Source: Clostridiaceae bacterium | Lineage (GTDB): Bacteria; Bacillota; Clostridia; DSM-8532 | Direction: 5' to 3' | Assembly (NCBI GenBank): GCA_012521105.1 | Contig: JAAYNA010000028.1 | Span: forward strand, 1-52,164 | Length of the DNA: 52,164 nt | In this document: one piece after another, positions 9,117-17,693 of the stretch | How the letters are laid out: every line of letters begins with the position of its first letter | Numbering within the stretch: the first letter of the stretch is position 1 | Notes under the pieces: generated by a model | What the model saw: only the letters and a program-made list of their open reading frames with translations | Database searches by the model: none | Told to the model about the DNA's origin: nothing | Translations under genes and position numbers: made by a program

Positions 9117-10037
9117 ATGAATGAAGGCAGGCAGCTGAAACTTATTGTAGAAGAAAACGAGGCAGGACATCGCCTGGATGCGTATCTGGCCGGTAAAATT
9201 CCTGATCTGTCCAGAAGTTATATTCAAAAACTTATTAATGATAATCTTATTCTTGTAAATGGAAAAAGCACGAAAGGAAAAATTAAAACTTCTCCAGGTA
9301 TGAATATACTGGTAAACATTCCTGAACCCGAACCGCTGTCACTGAACCCGGAGAACATTCCTTTAAATATTATTTACGAAGATTCAGATATTCTAATAGT
9401 TAATAAGCCTAAGGATATGGTTGTTCACCCGGCGCCCGGGAATAAGGATAATACCCTTGTTAATGCCCTTCTTTATCATTGTAAGGATTCCCTTTCGGAT
9501 ATCAACGGTGTAATAAGGCCTGGTATAGTTCATCGTATCGATAAGGATACAACCGGGCTAATTGCTGTTGCGAAAAACAATAATGCTCACCGGTCTCTTG
9601 CCATGCAGCTGAAGGAGCATAGCATGGAACGAGTTTATGAAGCTATTGTTGAGGGCATTATTAAAGAAGACAATGGTGTAATAGATGCTCCTATAGGCCG
9701 TCATCCTGCAGACAGAAAAAAGATGGCTGTAACGCCCGGAAAGGGCAGGGAAGCCATAACATATTTTAAAGTATTGGAACGCTTGAAAGGGGCCACTCAT
9801 GTCAGGTTAAGACTTGAAACGGGAAGGACACATCAGATTCGAGTGCACATGTCTTATATACGTCACCCTGTATATGGAGATCCCCTGTACGGCGCAAGCA
9901 GCAGAAAAAAAATTACCGGTGGTCAGATGCTGCATGCAAGATATCTAAGGCTAAAACATCCTTCCACCGGAGAATATATGGAATTTGAAGCTGAACTTCC
10001 CGAAGATTTTATTAAACTTTTGAATTCACTGAGATAA
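9117..10037 (+). CDS. rluD: RluD-family 23S rRNA pseudouridine synthase (YlyB-like)
   Basis: A 306-residue RNA pseudouridine synthase. An S4 RNA-binding domain occupies the first 65 residues (RLDAYLAGKIPDLSRSYIQ). The catalytic domain carries the RluA/RluD motif HRIDKDTTGLIAVAKN with the essential aspartate, followed by GRTHQIRVHMSYIRHPVYGD. The ATG at 9117 has an AGGTGAG site; a GTG at 9105 is an in-frame alternative overlapping the end of lspA. Which uridine it modifies cannot be read from sequence, so the symbol denotes the family. It converges with the transporter permease gene, leaving only 5 nt between the two stop codons. Confidence 0.93.
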   Translation: MNEGRQLKLIVEENEAGHRLDAYLAGKIPDLSRSYIQKLINDNLILVNGKSTKGKIKTSPGMNILVNIPEPEPLSLNPENIPLNIIYEDSDILIVNKPKDMVVHPAPGNKDNTLVNALLYHCKDSLSDINGVIRPGIVHRIDKDTTGLIAVAKNNNAHRSLAMQLKEHSMERVYEAIVEGIIKEDNGVIDAPIGRHPADRKKMAVTPGKGREAITYFKVLERLKGATHVRLRLETGRTHQIRVHMSYIRHPVYGDPLYGASSRKKITGGQMLHARYLRLKHPSTGEYMEFEAELPEDFIKLLNSLR

Positions 10038-10042
10038 ACCGA

Positions 10043-10984
10043 TTATCGCTCTTCCCTGAAATATGGATTTCCTAAATTACCTGGAGGCATATGACTGGTA
10101 CTTTTCCTGATAGCCCCAACAATAATAACCAAAATTGTTGCGATATATGGAAGCATCCTTAGAAAGTGCTGGTTTAGTGAAATTGGCAGGTTTAGTGTCT
10201 GTATGCGGAAACCTACGATGTCCAGACCGCCAAAAAGAAAAGCACCCCAAAATGCTCTGTACGGACTCCACGAAGTAAATATAACAAGAGCAATAGCTAT
10301 CCAGCCGCGTCCTGATGTTATATTATCCTGCCACGAGGGAACATATACCAGGGACAGGTAGGCACCTCCAAGACCGCATAAGGCGCCACCGATAAGTATG
10401 TGAACATATTTATAAAGAGTTACGTTAATTCCCGAAGCATCGGCAGCAGCCGTGTTTTCACCTACAGCTCTTAAGTTCAGGCCAAAACGTGTATAATACA
10501 GATATATGCCCGACAGGATCACAATTAAATAACTCAAATATACAAATAAATCCTGTTCAAGAAAGACTGAAAATACAGGCCCCAATACCGGAATCTTTGA
10601 AAGAAAGGGCAGGGAAACGGGGCGAAAATTTCTGCTGAAGGACTCGGGTAAAACCGTTCCCATCAGACGCTTTCCCCAGAACCTGGACAATCCTGTCCCA
10701 AAAATCGTTAAAGCAAGCCCTGTTACAGACTGGTTAGTCCTTAATGTTACTGTTAAAAAAGCATATATCAAAGCTCCGAGTGCTCCAAATATCATCGCAG
10801 CAAGAAGGGCAAGTATTGGGTTTTCAGTCAGTATTGCAACCTGAAAGCCTGCCACTGCTCCAAGAAGCATCATTCCTTCAATACCAAGATTTAAATTGCC
10901 GGCTTTTTCATTATACATTGCGCCTAATATGGCGAATGTCAGGGGTGTTCCCGATATTACTGCATTTTTTAAGAAAGGAATCAT
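10043..10984 (-). CDS. nupQ: Nucleoside ABC transporter permease (NupQ-like)
   Basis: A 313-residue polytopic permease of the branched-chain amino acid/ribose type (BPD_transp_2), close in layout to YufQ/NupQ. About eight to nine membrane segments are evident, starting NAVISGTPLTFAILGAMYNEKAGNLNLGIEG, whose NLGIEGMM stretch is typical of this permease subgroup. The ribosome site GGAGG lies inside the last codons of the upstream permease gene, and the two genes are separated by 2 nt, indicating translational coupling. It is the last gene of the xpt-nup unit. Guanosine or another purine nucleoside is the likely cargo, based on family and on xpt in the operon. Confidence 0.88.
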   Translation of the reverse strand: MIPFLKNAVISGTPLTFAILGAMYNEKAGNLNLGIEGMMLLGAVAGFQVAILTENPILALLAAMIFGALGALIYAFLTVTLRTNQSVTGLALTIFGTGLSRFWGKRLMGTVLPESFSRNFRPVSLPFLSKIPVLGPVFSVFLEQDLFVYLSYLIVILSGIYLYYTRFGLNLRAVGENTAAADASGINVTLYKYVHILIGGALCGLGGAYLSLVYVPSWQDNITSGRGWIAIALVIFTSWSPYRAFWGAFLFGGLDIVGFRIQTLNLPISLNQHFLRMLPYIATILVIIVGAIRKSTSHMPPGNLGNPYFREER

Positions 10985-10986
10985 AA

Positions 10987-12054
10987 TTACTTAACCTCCG
11001 ATGAAATTGAGTTCTTTCTAAAGCGAACTTTATAATTGACAAAAAACTCGCTGCCCAGGGCGCAAAACAGAATCATTCCCTGCAGTACATCTGCCGCTGC
11101 CTGAGGTATCTGAAGGGCTGACTGAATATAGGAACCGCCCTGTAATAAAATAGCAAAAAGGAAAGAAACAATTAAAACCCGCTGAGCACGCAAACCCGAT
11201 AAATACGTAGTTATAACTGCAGTAAATCCGTAACCGCTGGAAACGTTCATTGTAAGAGTTTTGTTAACACCTGCTGCCTGAATAACACCTGTGATTCCAC
11301 ATAAACCGCCGCTTAAAAGCATAGTTGTTATTATTATCCGGGAAATGTCCATACCGGCGTATCGTGCTGTACTTACGCTTTCTCCAACCACTGAAATTTC
11401 GAACCCTCTTTTTGTCCTTCGAAGGAACCACGAAATAATTATAACTAGAACCAGTGATATTATAAGTCCTATATGAATTCCAAACACTTTTGGAAGTAAA
11501 GCATGGTCGGGAAAATTTGCAATTTTCGCAAATCCTTTTAAGTCCGGATCTCTCCATGGCCCATACTGGAGGTATGTAATCCATTGTGTTGCAATATAGT
11601 TAAGCATAAGCGTCATAATGGTTTCATTGGCACCAAAATTAGCTTTAAAGAACGCAGGTATTATCCCCCATATTCCACCGGCTAAGAATCCAACGATAAA
11701 CATAACAGGAATAACAAGAGGTTTTGGGATCCAGTCAACGAATAATGCTATATATGTGGCACCAAATGCTCCCATTAGAATTTGTCCCTCGCCGCCGATA
11801 TTCCAGAACTTCATCTTAAAGGCTACCAATATTCCAAGAGATGTTATTACCAGTGGAACCATCTCTAACAGAGTGGCCCTGAAACGGATTTTTGAACCAA
11901 GTGCGCCTGAAATCATATTGACATAAACTTTTACAGGATTGTAACCCAAAAAAACGATGAAAATACCTGAAACTATAATTGCAGCAATGATGGCAATCAG
12001 GCGGATCATGATTATTTGTTTTGTTGAAGTTCCTTCACGTTTTATGATTTGCAT
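10987..12054 (-). CDS. nupP: Nucleoside ABC transporter permease (NupP-like)
   Basis: A 355-residue membrane permease, partner of the NupQ-like subunit. It contains the hallmark KMKFWNIGGEGQILMGAFGA block near residue 80 and ANETIMTLMLNYIA, both characteristic of the YufP/BmpC permeases of BMP-type importers. Several hydrophobic helices span the chain. Its start overlaps the end of the ATPase gene by 13 nt and follows an AAGGGGG site, so translation is probably coupled. It would form the transmembrane heterodimer of the importer. Confidence 0.9.
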   Translation of the reverse strand: MQIIKREGTSTKQIIMIRLIAIIAAIIVSGIFIVFLGYNPVKVYVNMISGALGSKIRFRATLLEMVPLVITSLGILVAFKMKFWNIGGEGQILMGAFGATYIALFVDWIPKPLVIPVMFIVGFLAGGIWGIIPAFFKANFGANETIMTLMLNYIATQWITYLQYGPWRDPDLKGFAKIANFPDHALLPKVFGIHIGLIISLVLVIIISWFLRRTKRGFEISVVGESVSTARYAGMDISRIIITTMLLSGGLCGITGVIQAAGVNKTLTMNVSSGYGFTAVITTYLSGLRAQRVLIVSFLFAILLQGGSYIQSALQIPQAAADVLQGMILFCALGSEFFVNYKVRFRKNSISSEVK

Positions 12055-13580
12055 ACTACGTCCCCCTTTTTTATTGAAGAAAGAGTTTCTCCTGCCATCA
12101 TGAGGCCAAGGCCTTCCTTCGTAATACTTTCGCTGCCTGTGATACCCGTTACTTTACCATCACATAAAACCATAATTCTGTCGCAAAGTTCTATTAATAC
12201 ATCCAAATCCTCACCAATATAAAGTATTCCAACGCCTTTTTGCTTCTGTTCCTTCAAAAGATCGTAAATATTATAGGAAGCGCCTATATCAAGACCCCTT
12301 ACAGGATACGCAGTTATTAATAAATGGGGATTTGCATCTATTTCTCTGCCCAAAAGAACTTTCTGTATATTTCCGCCCGATAGCTTTCGAATGGCCGTAT
12401 AGATGCTGGGTGCCTGAATTTCAAGGCGTTTTGAAACTCGCTCTGCTTTTTCCTTTGCAGGTTTTCTATTTACGGTAATACCCGGTTGATTAACATAATC
12501 TTTCAGAAGCATATTGTCTATCATATTCATCGACGGAACAAGTCCCATACCAAGGCGATCTTCGGGTATGAAACTCATACTGACGCCACGTTTTATTATT
12601 TCTCTTGGGCTAAAACCCACAATATTTTCTCCTTTAAAATAAATATCTCCCTTTTCGACAGGGTAGAGGCCTGCAATAGCTTCACACAATTCTTTCTGCC
12701 CGCTTCCGGCAACACCTGCTACACCAAGAATTTCACCCTCATACAAATCAAAGGTTACATTATCAAGTACCGGTACATTATGCTCGCCCAAAGCAGTAAG
12801 CCCCTTGACAGATAACAGTAAATCTCCTTTCCTGGAGTGAATTCTTTCAATTGAAAGATTAACCGGCTTTCCAACCATTAATTCGGTTAACTCACGAATA
12901 TTTGTTTTTCGGGTCTCCAATGTTGAAACAGTTTCTCCCTGTCTGAGAACAGTAACCCTGTCGGTTACCGACATAATTTCGTTCAGCTTATGTGTAATAA
13001 TTATTATTGCACATCCAGTTTCAGCAAGATTTTTAAGTACGGTAAAAAGTTTATCGATTTCCTGTGGTGTTAACACTGCGGTTGGCTCATCAAGTATAAG
13101 TATTTTTGAGCCACGATACAGCACTTTCAGTATCTCAACTGTCTGCTTTTCACTTACAGACATATCCATTATCCTTTTGTTAAGATCAATTTCCATACCG
13201 TACTTTTCCATTACATTTTGTATTGACTTTATTCTGCTCTTATTAGATATAAAGACAGACTGGCTGTGACCCAATAAAACGTTTTCTGCTGCAGTTAGTA
13301 CATCAATCAGCTTAAAATGTTGATGAATCATACCAATTCCCAGCTCAATCGCATGTTTTGGCGAATGTATATTAACCTGTTCACCATGTATGAAAATACT
13401 CCCGCTATCGGGTGTATAGATGCCTGATAGCATATTTACCAGAGTACTTTTACCGGCACCGTTTTCACCTAATAATCCGTGTATTTCTCCTTCGTATACC
13501 GAAAAATTAACATTACGGTTGGCGCGGATTACGCCAAAGGTTTTGCAGATATTTTTCATTTCAACATACGTTTTATTCAT
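12042..13580 (-). CDS. nupO: Nucleoside ABC transporter ATP-binding protein with two nucleotide-binding domains (NupO-like)
   Basis: A 512-residue tandem ATPase of the sugar/nucleoside type. The first domain has Walker A GENGAGKST, Q-loop, signature MSVSEKQTVEI and Walker B ILILDEPTAVLT. The second has a degenerate Walker A (GVAGSGQKEL), signature LSGGNIQKVLLGREI and a Walker B region reading HLLITAYPVRGLDIG, where the usual acidic residue is replaced by Ala. A degenerate second site is normal for this family (RbsA, YufO). The start follows AAAGGATG. It overlaps the NupP-like gene and is separated from the binding-protein gene by 155 nt holding a strong hairpin. Confidence 0.93.
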   Translation of the reverse strand: MNKTYVEMKNICKTFGVIRANRNVNFSVYEGEIHGLLGENGAGKSTLVNMLSGIYTPDSGSIFIHGEQVNIHSPKHAIELGIGMIHQHFKLIDVLTAAENVLLGHSQSVFISNKSRIKSIQNVMEKYGMEIDLNKRIMDMSVSEKQTVEILKVLYRGSKILILDEPTAVLTPQEIDKLFTVLKNLAETGCAIIIITHKLNEIMSVTDRVTVLRQGETVSTLETRKTNIRELTELMVGKPVNLSIERIHSRKGDLLLSVKGLTALGEHNVPVLDNVTFDLYEGEILGVAGVAGSGQKELCEAIAGLYPVEKGDIYFKGENIVGFSPREIIKRGVSMSFIPEDRLGMGLVPSMNMIDNMLLKDYVNQPGITVNRKPAKEKAERVSKRLEIQAPSIYTAIRKLSGGNIQKVLLGREIDANPHLLITAYPVRGLDIGASYNIYDLLKEQKQKGVGILYIGEDLDVLIELCDRIMVLCDGKVTGITGSESITKEGLGLMMAGETLSSIKKGDVVCKS

Positions 13581-13689
13581 AACTACATCCTTTTCAGTTA
13601 TTGCTCTTATTCTCTCCGGAAAATAAATCTTTTATTGAAATCATTTACATTCCGGAAGGAATATATACAGTTTTTTCAAATGAAAAAGT

Positions 13690-13720
13690 ACAGGATTAAA
13701 GGGTAATCCTTTAATCCTGT
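13690..13720 (-). terminator. Intercistronic hairpin between binding-protein and ATPase genes
   Basis: A perfect 13-bp inverted repeat (13690-13702 with 13708-13720) has a 5-nt loop. On the minus strand it is followed by ACTTTTTC. It lies just after the binding-protein stop codon and before the ATPase gene of the same operon. It probably acts as a partial terminator or 3'-end stabiliser that keeps the binding protein in excess over the membrane parts. Confidence 0.7.
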
Positions 13721-13735
13721 TTAAAGCTGAATGAT

Positions 13736-14839
13736 TTAGTTTTCGGGCAGGGTTGCTATAACACCTTCAACAAGCCAGTTAAAGCTTAAAAGCTCTTCGT
13801 CGGTCATAACAGTTCCTTCAGGAACTTTAATTTCCCCGTTCTGGTCTTTTAGCGGACCCTCAAATACTTTAAATTCACCACTTGCAATTTTTTCTGCCAT
13901 TTCGTTAACTTTCTCCTGAGCACCTTCGGGAGCATTTTTTGTAAGCGGAGCCAGCGCAACCACACCATCTTCCATTCCACCCCAATAGTTTTCGCTCTTC
14001 CAGGTACCGTCAAGAACCTTTTGGATCTGATCGGCATAATACGGACCCCAGTTCCATATAGGTGCGGTCAGGAATGAGTCGGGCACAATCTCGGCTGTAT
14101 CACAGTTATAGCCAATACACCACTTTCCACGCTCTGATGCTGCAATTTGAGGACCTGTTGTATCCTGGTGCTGTGCAATTACATCGCAGCCTTTGTCAAG
14201 AAGTGATACTGCTGCTGCCTTTTCCAAAGAAGGATCGTACCAGGTAGAAGTCCATACAACTTCAACGGTGGCATCGGGGTTAACAGAACGAACACCAAGG
14301 GTAAAAGCATTAATTCCCCTGATTACTTCAGGAATGGGATGAGCGGCAACATATCCAATTTTGTTTGTTTCTGTCTTCATCCCGGCAACTATTCCGGAAA
14401 GGTAACGTGCCTGATAAATTCTGCCAAAGTAATTCAACATATTCTCAGAACTTCTGCTTCCCGAACAATGCAGGAAAACAACATCAGGATATTCCTGTGC
14501 CATGTCATAAGTGTAATCCATGTAGCCATAGGAATTAGTAAAGATCATTTTGCATCCCTGCTCGATCATTGATTGCATTACAGCAACACATGAATCGTCA
14601 GTATCACTTACATTCTCCTGAATGATGAATTCTACTTTATCCCCAAGTTTTTCCTGAGCATAAAGCCTTCCCTGTTCATGAGCATAAGTGTAACCTGGCT
14701 CTCCTGCTGTGCCGATGTAAACAAATCCAACTTTTAGTTTTTCTTCTCCGGCGTTTTGCTGATCGGTTCCACATCCTGTCAGTACCATTGCTAAGCTTAG
14801 AATGGTAACAAGTAAATACAGAATCCTTCTTTTTTTCAT
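13736..14839 (-). CDS. nupN: BMP family nucleoside-binding lipoprotein (NupN-like)
   Basis: A 367-residue substrate-binding protein of the PnrA/BmpA (BMP) family. The signal peptide ends in the lipobox LTG-Cys (Cys23), so it is lipidated and tethered outside the membrane. Family features include KVGFVYIGTAGEPGYTYAHEQG near the mature N-terminus, DVVFLHCSGS and GCDVIAQHQDTTG. BMP proteins bind purine nucleosides, and lie with one ATPase and two permeases, as here. Its start overlaps the stop of xpt by 4 nt, so the two are co-translated. That coupling supports a purine nucleoside or base as ligand; the precise one is unknown. Confidence 0.93.
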   Translation of the reverse strand: MKKRRILYLLVTILSLAMVLTGCGTDQQNAGEEKLKVGFVYIGTAGEPGYTYAHEQGRLYAQEKLGDKVEFIIQENVSDTDDSCVAVMQSMIEQGCKMIFTNSYGYMDYTYDMAQEYPDVVFLHCSGSRSSENMLNYFGRIYQARYLSGIVAGMKTETNKIGYVAAHPIPEVIRGINAFTLGVRSVNPDATVEVVWTSTWYDPSLEKAAAVSLLDKGCDVIAQHQDTTGPQIAASERGKWCIGYNCDTAEIVPDSFLTAPIWNWGPYYADQIQKVLDGTWKSENYWGGMEDGVVALAPLTKNAPEGAQEKVNEMAEKIASGEFKVFEGPLKDQNGEIKVPEGTVMTDEELLSFNWLVEGVIATLPEN

Positions 14840-15420
14840 TTTTTCAATGCCTCCCTGAAAATAATTTTGTTATTTTTTAAAGATTCTATAACAGCAAGGG
14901 ATTCAACACGAATCCCAAGGCTTCGAAGAATTTTACTTCCAGGTTGAAAATCTTTCTCAATTACAATACCAACACCCGAGACTTTGCATTTTGCCTGGCT
15001 GGCAATATTAATCAACCCTAAAACAGCCTGTCCGTTTGCAAGAAAATCATCTATAATAAGAAGGTTCTCACCAGAAGAAAGAAATTGTTCAGAGACAGAT
15101 ATGGTATAATCGGTTTGTTTTGTATATGAATGTACTTTACTCTGATATACATCAGACGACATATTAATACCTGAATGTTTTTTAGCAAAAACAACAGGGA
15201 CATTGAAATGGTAACCTGCACATAGTGCAAAGGCTATTCCTGATGTTTCAATAGTTAAAATTTTATCAATTCTTACACCAGCAAAACGATTGTAAAATTC
15301 CCTTCCTATATCAAAGGCAAGACGGGGATCAATCTGATGGTTAATAAAAGAATCAACCTTTAAAATATTCCCATCTAGAATACGTCCATCCTTTAATATA
15401 CGTTGTTTTAACGATTCCAT
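14836..15420 (-). CDS. xpt: Xanthine phosphoribosyltransferase
   Basis: A 194-residue type I phosphoribosyltransferase that converts xanthine and PRPP to XMP in purine salvage. The opening MESLKQRILKDGRIL and the PRPP loop LLIIDDFLANGQA (about 121-132) are characteristic of the Bacillus Xpt family, as is VVFAKKHSGINM. The ATG at 15420 is preceded by TGGAG; an in-frame TTG five codons earlier lacks a ribosome site. It is the promoter-proximal gene of the transporter operon, linking uptake with salvage. In Bacillus subtilis xpt is paired with pbuX under a purine riboswitch; neither is present here. Confidence 0.94.
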   Translation of the reverse strand: MESLKQRILKDGRILDGNILKVDSFINHQIDPRLAFDIGREFYNRFAGVRIDKILTIETSGIAFALCAGYHFNVPVVFAKKHSGINMSSDVYQSKVHSYTKQTDYTISVSEQFLSSGENLLIIDDFLANGQAVLGLINIASQAKCKVSGVGIVIEKDFQPGSKILRSLGIRVESLAVIESLKNNKIIFREALKK

Positions 15421-15493
15421 AATGAAAAACTCCAAATGTATATAATCTATTATATTATTGTGTATACTTTTCCAGTTTATATTAAATTGGTAG

Positions 15494-15502
15494 ATTATAG
15501 CA
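15494..15502 (-). promoter_or_regulatory. Extended -10 promoter element of xpt operon
   Basis: On the minus strand the sequence reads TGCTATAAT, a perfect extended -10. No good -35 is seen, which extended -10 promoters tolerate. Transcription would begin about 65 nt before the xpt start codon. Confidence 0.5.
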
Positions 15503-15687
15503 GAACTTCACCTGCGATCATAATATTTATTCTACAACAATCCGAGACAGGAAACAACAAAAAACCTTTAAGAATAAGAAAAGAAAATTAACCTTATAAA
15601 ACAATTTTTTTGTGAAAAACAAACAAAACCGGCTTGATTAGTGTTTAAAATAAAGTATCTTAATAAGTAGTACATCTGAAAGGTGTA

Positions 15688-15696
15688 TGTTATAAT
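15688..15696 (+). promoter_or_regulatory. Extended -10 promoter element of nadA
   Basis: TGTTATAAT is a perfect extended -10 about 80 nt before the nadA start. The -35 region is weak. Confidence 0.5.
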
Positions 15697-15777
15697 AGTG
15701 AAGATAATTTTTTAGCGAAAACTGTTAGTGGTCAAAAATTTTAATGCATAATGCTTTAAAAGGGGGACATGCAAACA

Positions 15778-16692
15778 ATGAAAAAAGATTTGACAGAAAT
15801 GATTAATGAGATAAAAAGAATGAAGCATGAAAAAAATGCTGTTATTGTGGCACATAATTATCAAATAGATGAGGTTCAGGAATTGGCCGATGTTGTTGGA
15901 GACTCCTTTACGTTAAGCCGGTACTGTGCTTCCACAAACGCGGATATTGTCGTTTTTTGTGGAGTTCATTTTATGGCAGAGAGCGCAAAGATCTTATCAC
16001 CCGAGAAGACAGTTTTACTTCCCGAGATTGATGCAGGGTGTCCTATGGCTGATATGATAACAGCCGAAGCATTAATCGAAGAAAAGAAAAAGTATCCAAA
16101 TGCAGCAGTGGTATGTTATATAAATACTTCTGCGGCAGTAAAGGCTGAATGTGATATATGTTGTACATCTTCAAACGCTGTCAGAGTTATTCAGTCCATA
16201 CCTAACGATGAGATTTTGTTTGCTCCCGATCAGAACCTGGGAAGTTTTATAGCAAAGCAGGTACCAAACAAGAAAATTCATTTATGGGAGGGATATTGCA
16301 TCACTCACCACAGGGTTAGCAGGGAAGACGTTGAAAAAGCAAAAAGCATTCATCCCGATGCCTTGGTGCTGGCCCATCCCGAGTGCAGGCAAGAGGTAAT
16401 GGAAATGGCTGATTTTGTCGGAAGTACAGCTCAGATAATAGATTACGCCAAAAACAGTAACCACAGCAAATTCCTTATAGCAACCGAAATGGGTATTCTA
16501 CACAAGCTTAGAAAAGACAATCCGAATAAAACCTTTTATCTTTTAACACAGGGGCTTATTTGCCCGAACATGAAAAAAACAACGGTAGAAAGTGTATATA
16601 ACGCACTGAAGTATAACAGGTACGAGATAAACCTTGATAAAGAAGTGATCGAGCGTGCACGCAGATCATTGGAGGCCATGCTGGCAATATAA
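15778..16692 (+). CDS. nadA: Quinolinate synthase
   Basis: A protein of about 304 residues catalysing condensation of iminoaspartate with dihydroxyacetone phosphate to quinolinate in NAD synthesis. It opens with the family motif AVIVAHNYQ and has three well-spaced cysteines expected to bind the 4Fe-4S cluster: in [19 protein letters not shown] and [17 protein letters not shown]-like ([11 protein letters not shown]) and the HPECR motif are also present. An ATG at 15769 is only 2 nt from the AGGGGG site, so the ATG at 15778 is preferred. The usual partners nadB and nadC are not adjacent, so the gene appears to stand alone in this window. Confidence 0.94.
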   Translation: MKKDLTEMINEIKRMKHEKNAVIVAHNYQIDEVQELADVVGDSFTLSRYCASTNADIVVFCGVHFMAESAKILSPEKTVLLPEIDAGCPMADMITAEALIEEKKKYPNAAVVCYINTSAAVKAECDICCTSSNAVRVIQSIPNDEILFAPDQNLGSFIAKQVPNKKIHLWEGYCITHHRVSREDVEKAKSIHPDALVLAHPECRQEVMEMADFVGSTAQIIDYAKNSNHSKFLIATEMGILHKLRKDNPNKTFYLLTQGLICPNMKKTTVESVYNALKYNRYEINLDKEVIERARRSLEAMLAI

Positions 16693-16829
16693 CAATTGAT
16701 ATCCATTGCTGACCAGCAGTGGATGCATATTTCCTGCCTATTGAAATAAAGGTATCGGAATGCTATCATATGGGATGATTACCTTTAAATAGCAGGTTTG
16801 ATTATCCATATTAAAAGAGGTGAATAAAT

Positions 16830-17660
16830 TTGAACTCTAAATCATTATTACCATTATTGCTGTATGCCATCATACCATTCCTTGTTATAATTATTCTGTT
16901 CAGAATTAACAAAATAGCCGGTATTTTGGGTATTCTGGCATATTTATTATTGATTATTATCGTTAACCTGAATTTGATTTACCGTATAAAAGCACAAATG
17001 GCATATAGTAAGGGAAACATCGGTGAGGCAGAAAAATGGTTTAAAAAATCAGCAGGTTCCAAAAAGGCCGGAGCAGATATTTTAGTAAATTACGGTTTTG
17101 TACTTTTCAAGGAAGGGAAACTGAAAGAAGCCGAAGAAGTGCTGTTGAAAGCTGTTGACAAAAGTAAAAATAAGGATGAGAAGAACCTGGCAAAATCAAA
17201 TCTCGCTCTTATAATATGGAAGAAAGGTGATCTGGATAAGGCGTTTGAAATGCTTAAGGAAGTAATATCGGAATATAAAACCACAGCAGTATATGGAAGC
17301 CTTGGTTATCTGGCCATAGAAAAAGGAGATTTGGATGAGGCTTTGAAAATAAATCTCGAAGCTTATGAATATAATTCCGATAATGCTATAATTCTGGATA
17401 ATCTGGCACATCTGTACCACTTAAGGGGTGAAACTGATAAGGCCGGTGAGCTGTTTGACAAGCTTATGGAAAAGGAACCATCTTTTCCTGAGGCATACTA
17501 TGATTACGGAAAGTACCTTGAAGATTCCGGAAAAACAGATGAAGCTTGCGAAATGTATCGAAAGGCATTAAAATGTCCGTTTAATTTTAACAATACTATT
17601 ACTAAGGAACAGGTTCAAAATGCGCTGGACCGTTTAGCTTTAAAACCTGAGGAAAATTAG
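16830..17660 (+). CDS. Membrane-anchored tetratricopeptide repeat protein
   Basis: A 276-residue protein with two closely spaced hydrophobic segments in the first 55 residues, then about five to six TPR units covering residues 60-265 (for example NYGFVLFKEGKLKEAEEVLLKA and GSLGYLAIEKGDLDEALKINLEAYE). TPR domains hold protein partners; no catalytic site is visible. The start is TTG, 7 nt after AAGAGGTG; no ATG fits. It is followed 33 nt later by the PLP lyase gene and may share its transcript. The function is unknown. The topology suggests a cytoplasmic TPR scaffold on the membrane, although orientation cannot be proved. Confidence 0.85.
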   Translation: MNSKSLLPLLLYAIIPFLVIIILFRINKIAGILGILAYLLLIIIVNLNLIYRIKAQMAYSKGNIGEAEKWFKKSAGSKKAGADILVNYGFVLFKEGKLKEAEEVLLKAVDKSKNKDEKNLAKSNLALIIWKKGDLDKAFEMLKEVISEYKTTAVYGSLGYLAIEKGDLDEALKINLEAYEYNSDNAIILDNLAHLYHLRGETDKAGELFDKLMEKEPSFPEAYYDYGKYLEDSGKTDEACEMYRKALKCPFNFNNTITKEQVQNALDRLALKPEEN

Positions 17661-17693
17661 AGACACTAAATTAGAAAAGAGGAAAACTTACCG

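Larger units (their letters stand above)
15421..15777. other. Divergent intergenic region between xpt and nadA
   Basis: About 357 nt, very AT-rich. It holds an extended -10 element for each gene. I searched the xpt side for the purine riboswitch core (the TATAAT...GTTTCTACC pairing elements) and found none; the predicted xpt leader is only about 65 nt. Nothing else is recognised. Confidence 0.6.

Noticed and set aside
15421..15560. Purine riboswitch upstream of xpt
   Set aside because: TATAAT-CTACC resembles part of the core, but the paired loops and the GTTTCTACC element are missing, and the TATAAT is better read as an extended -10.
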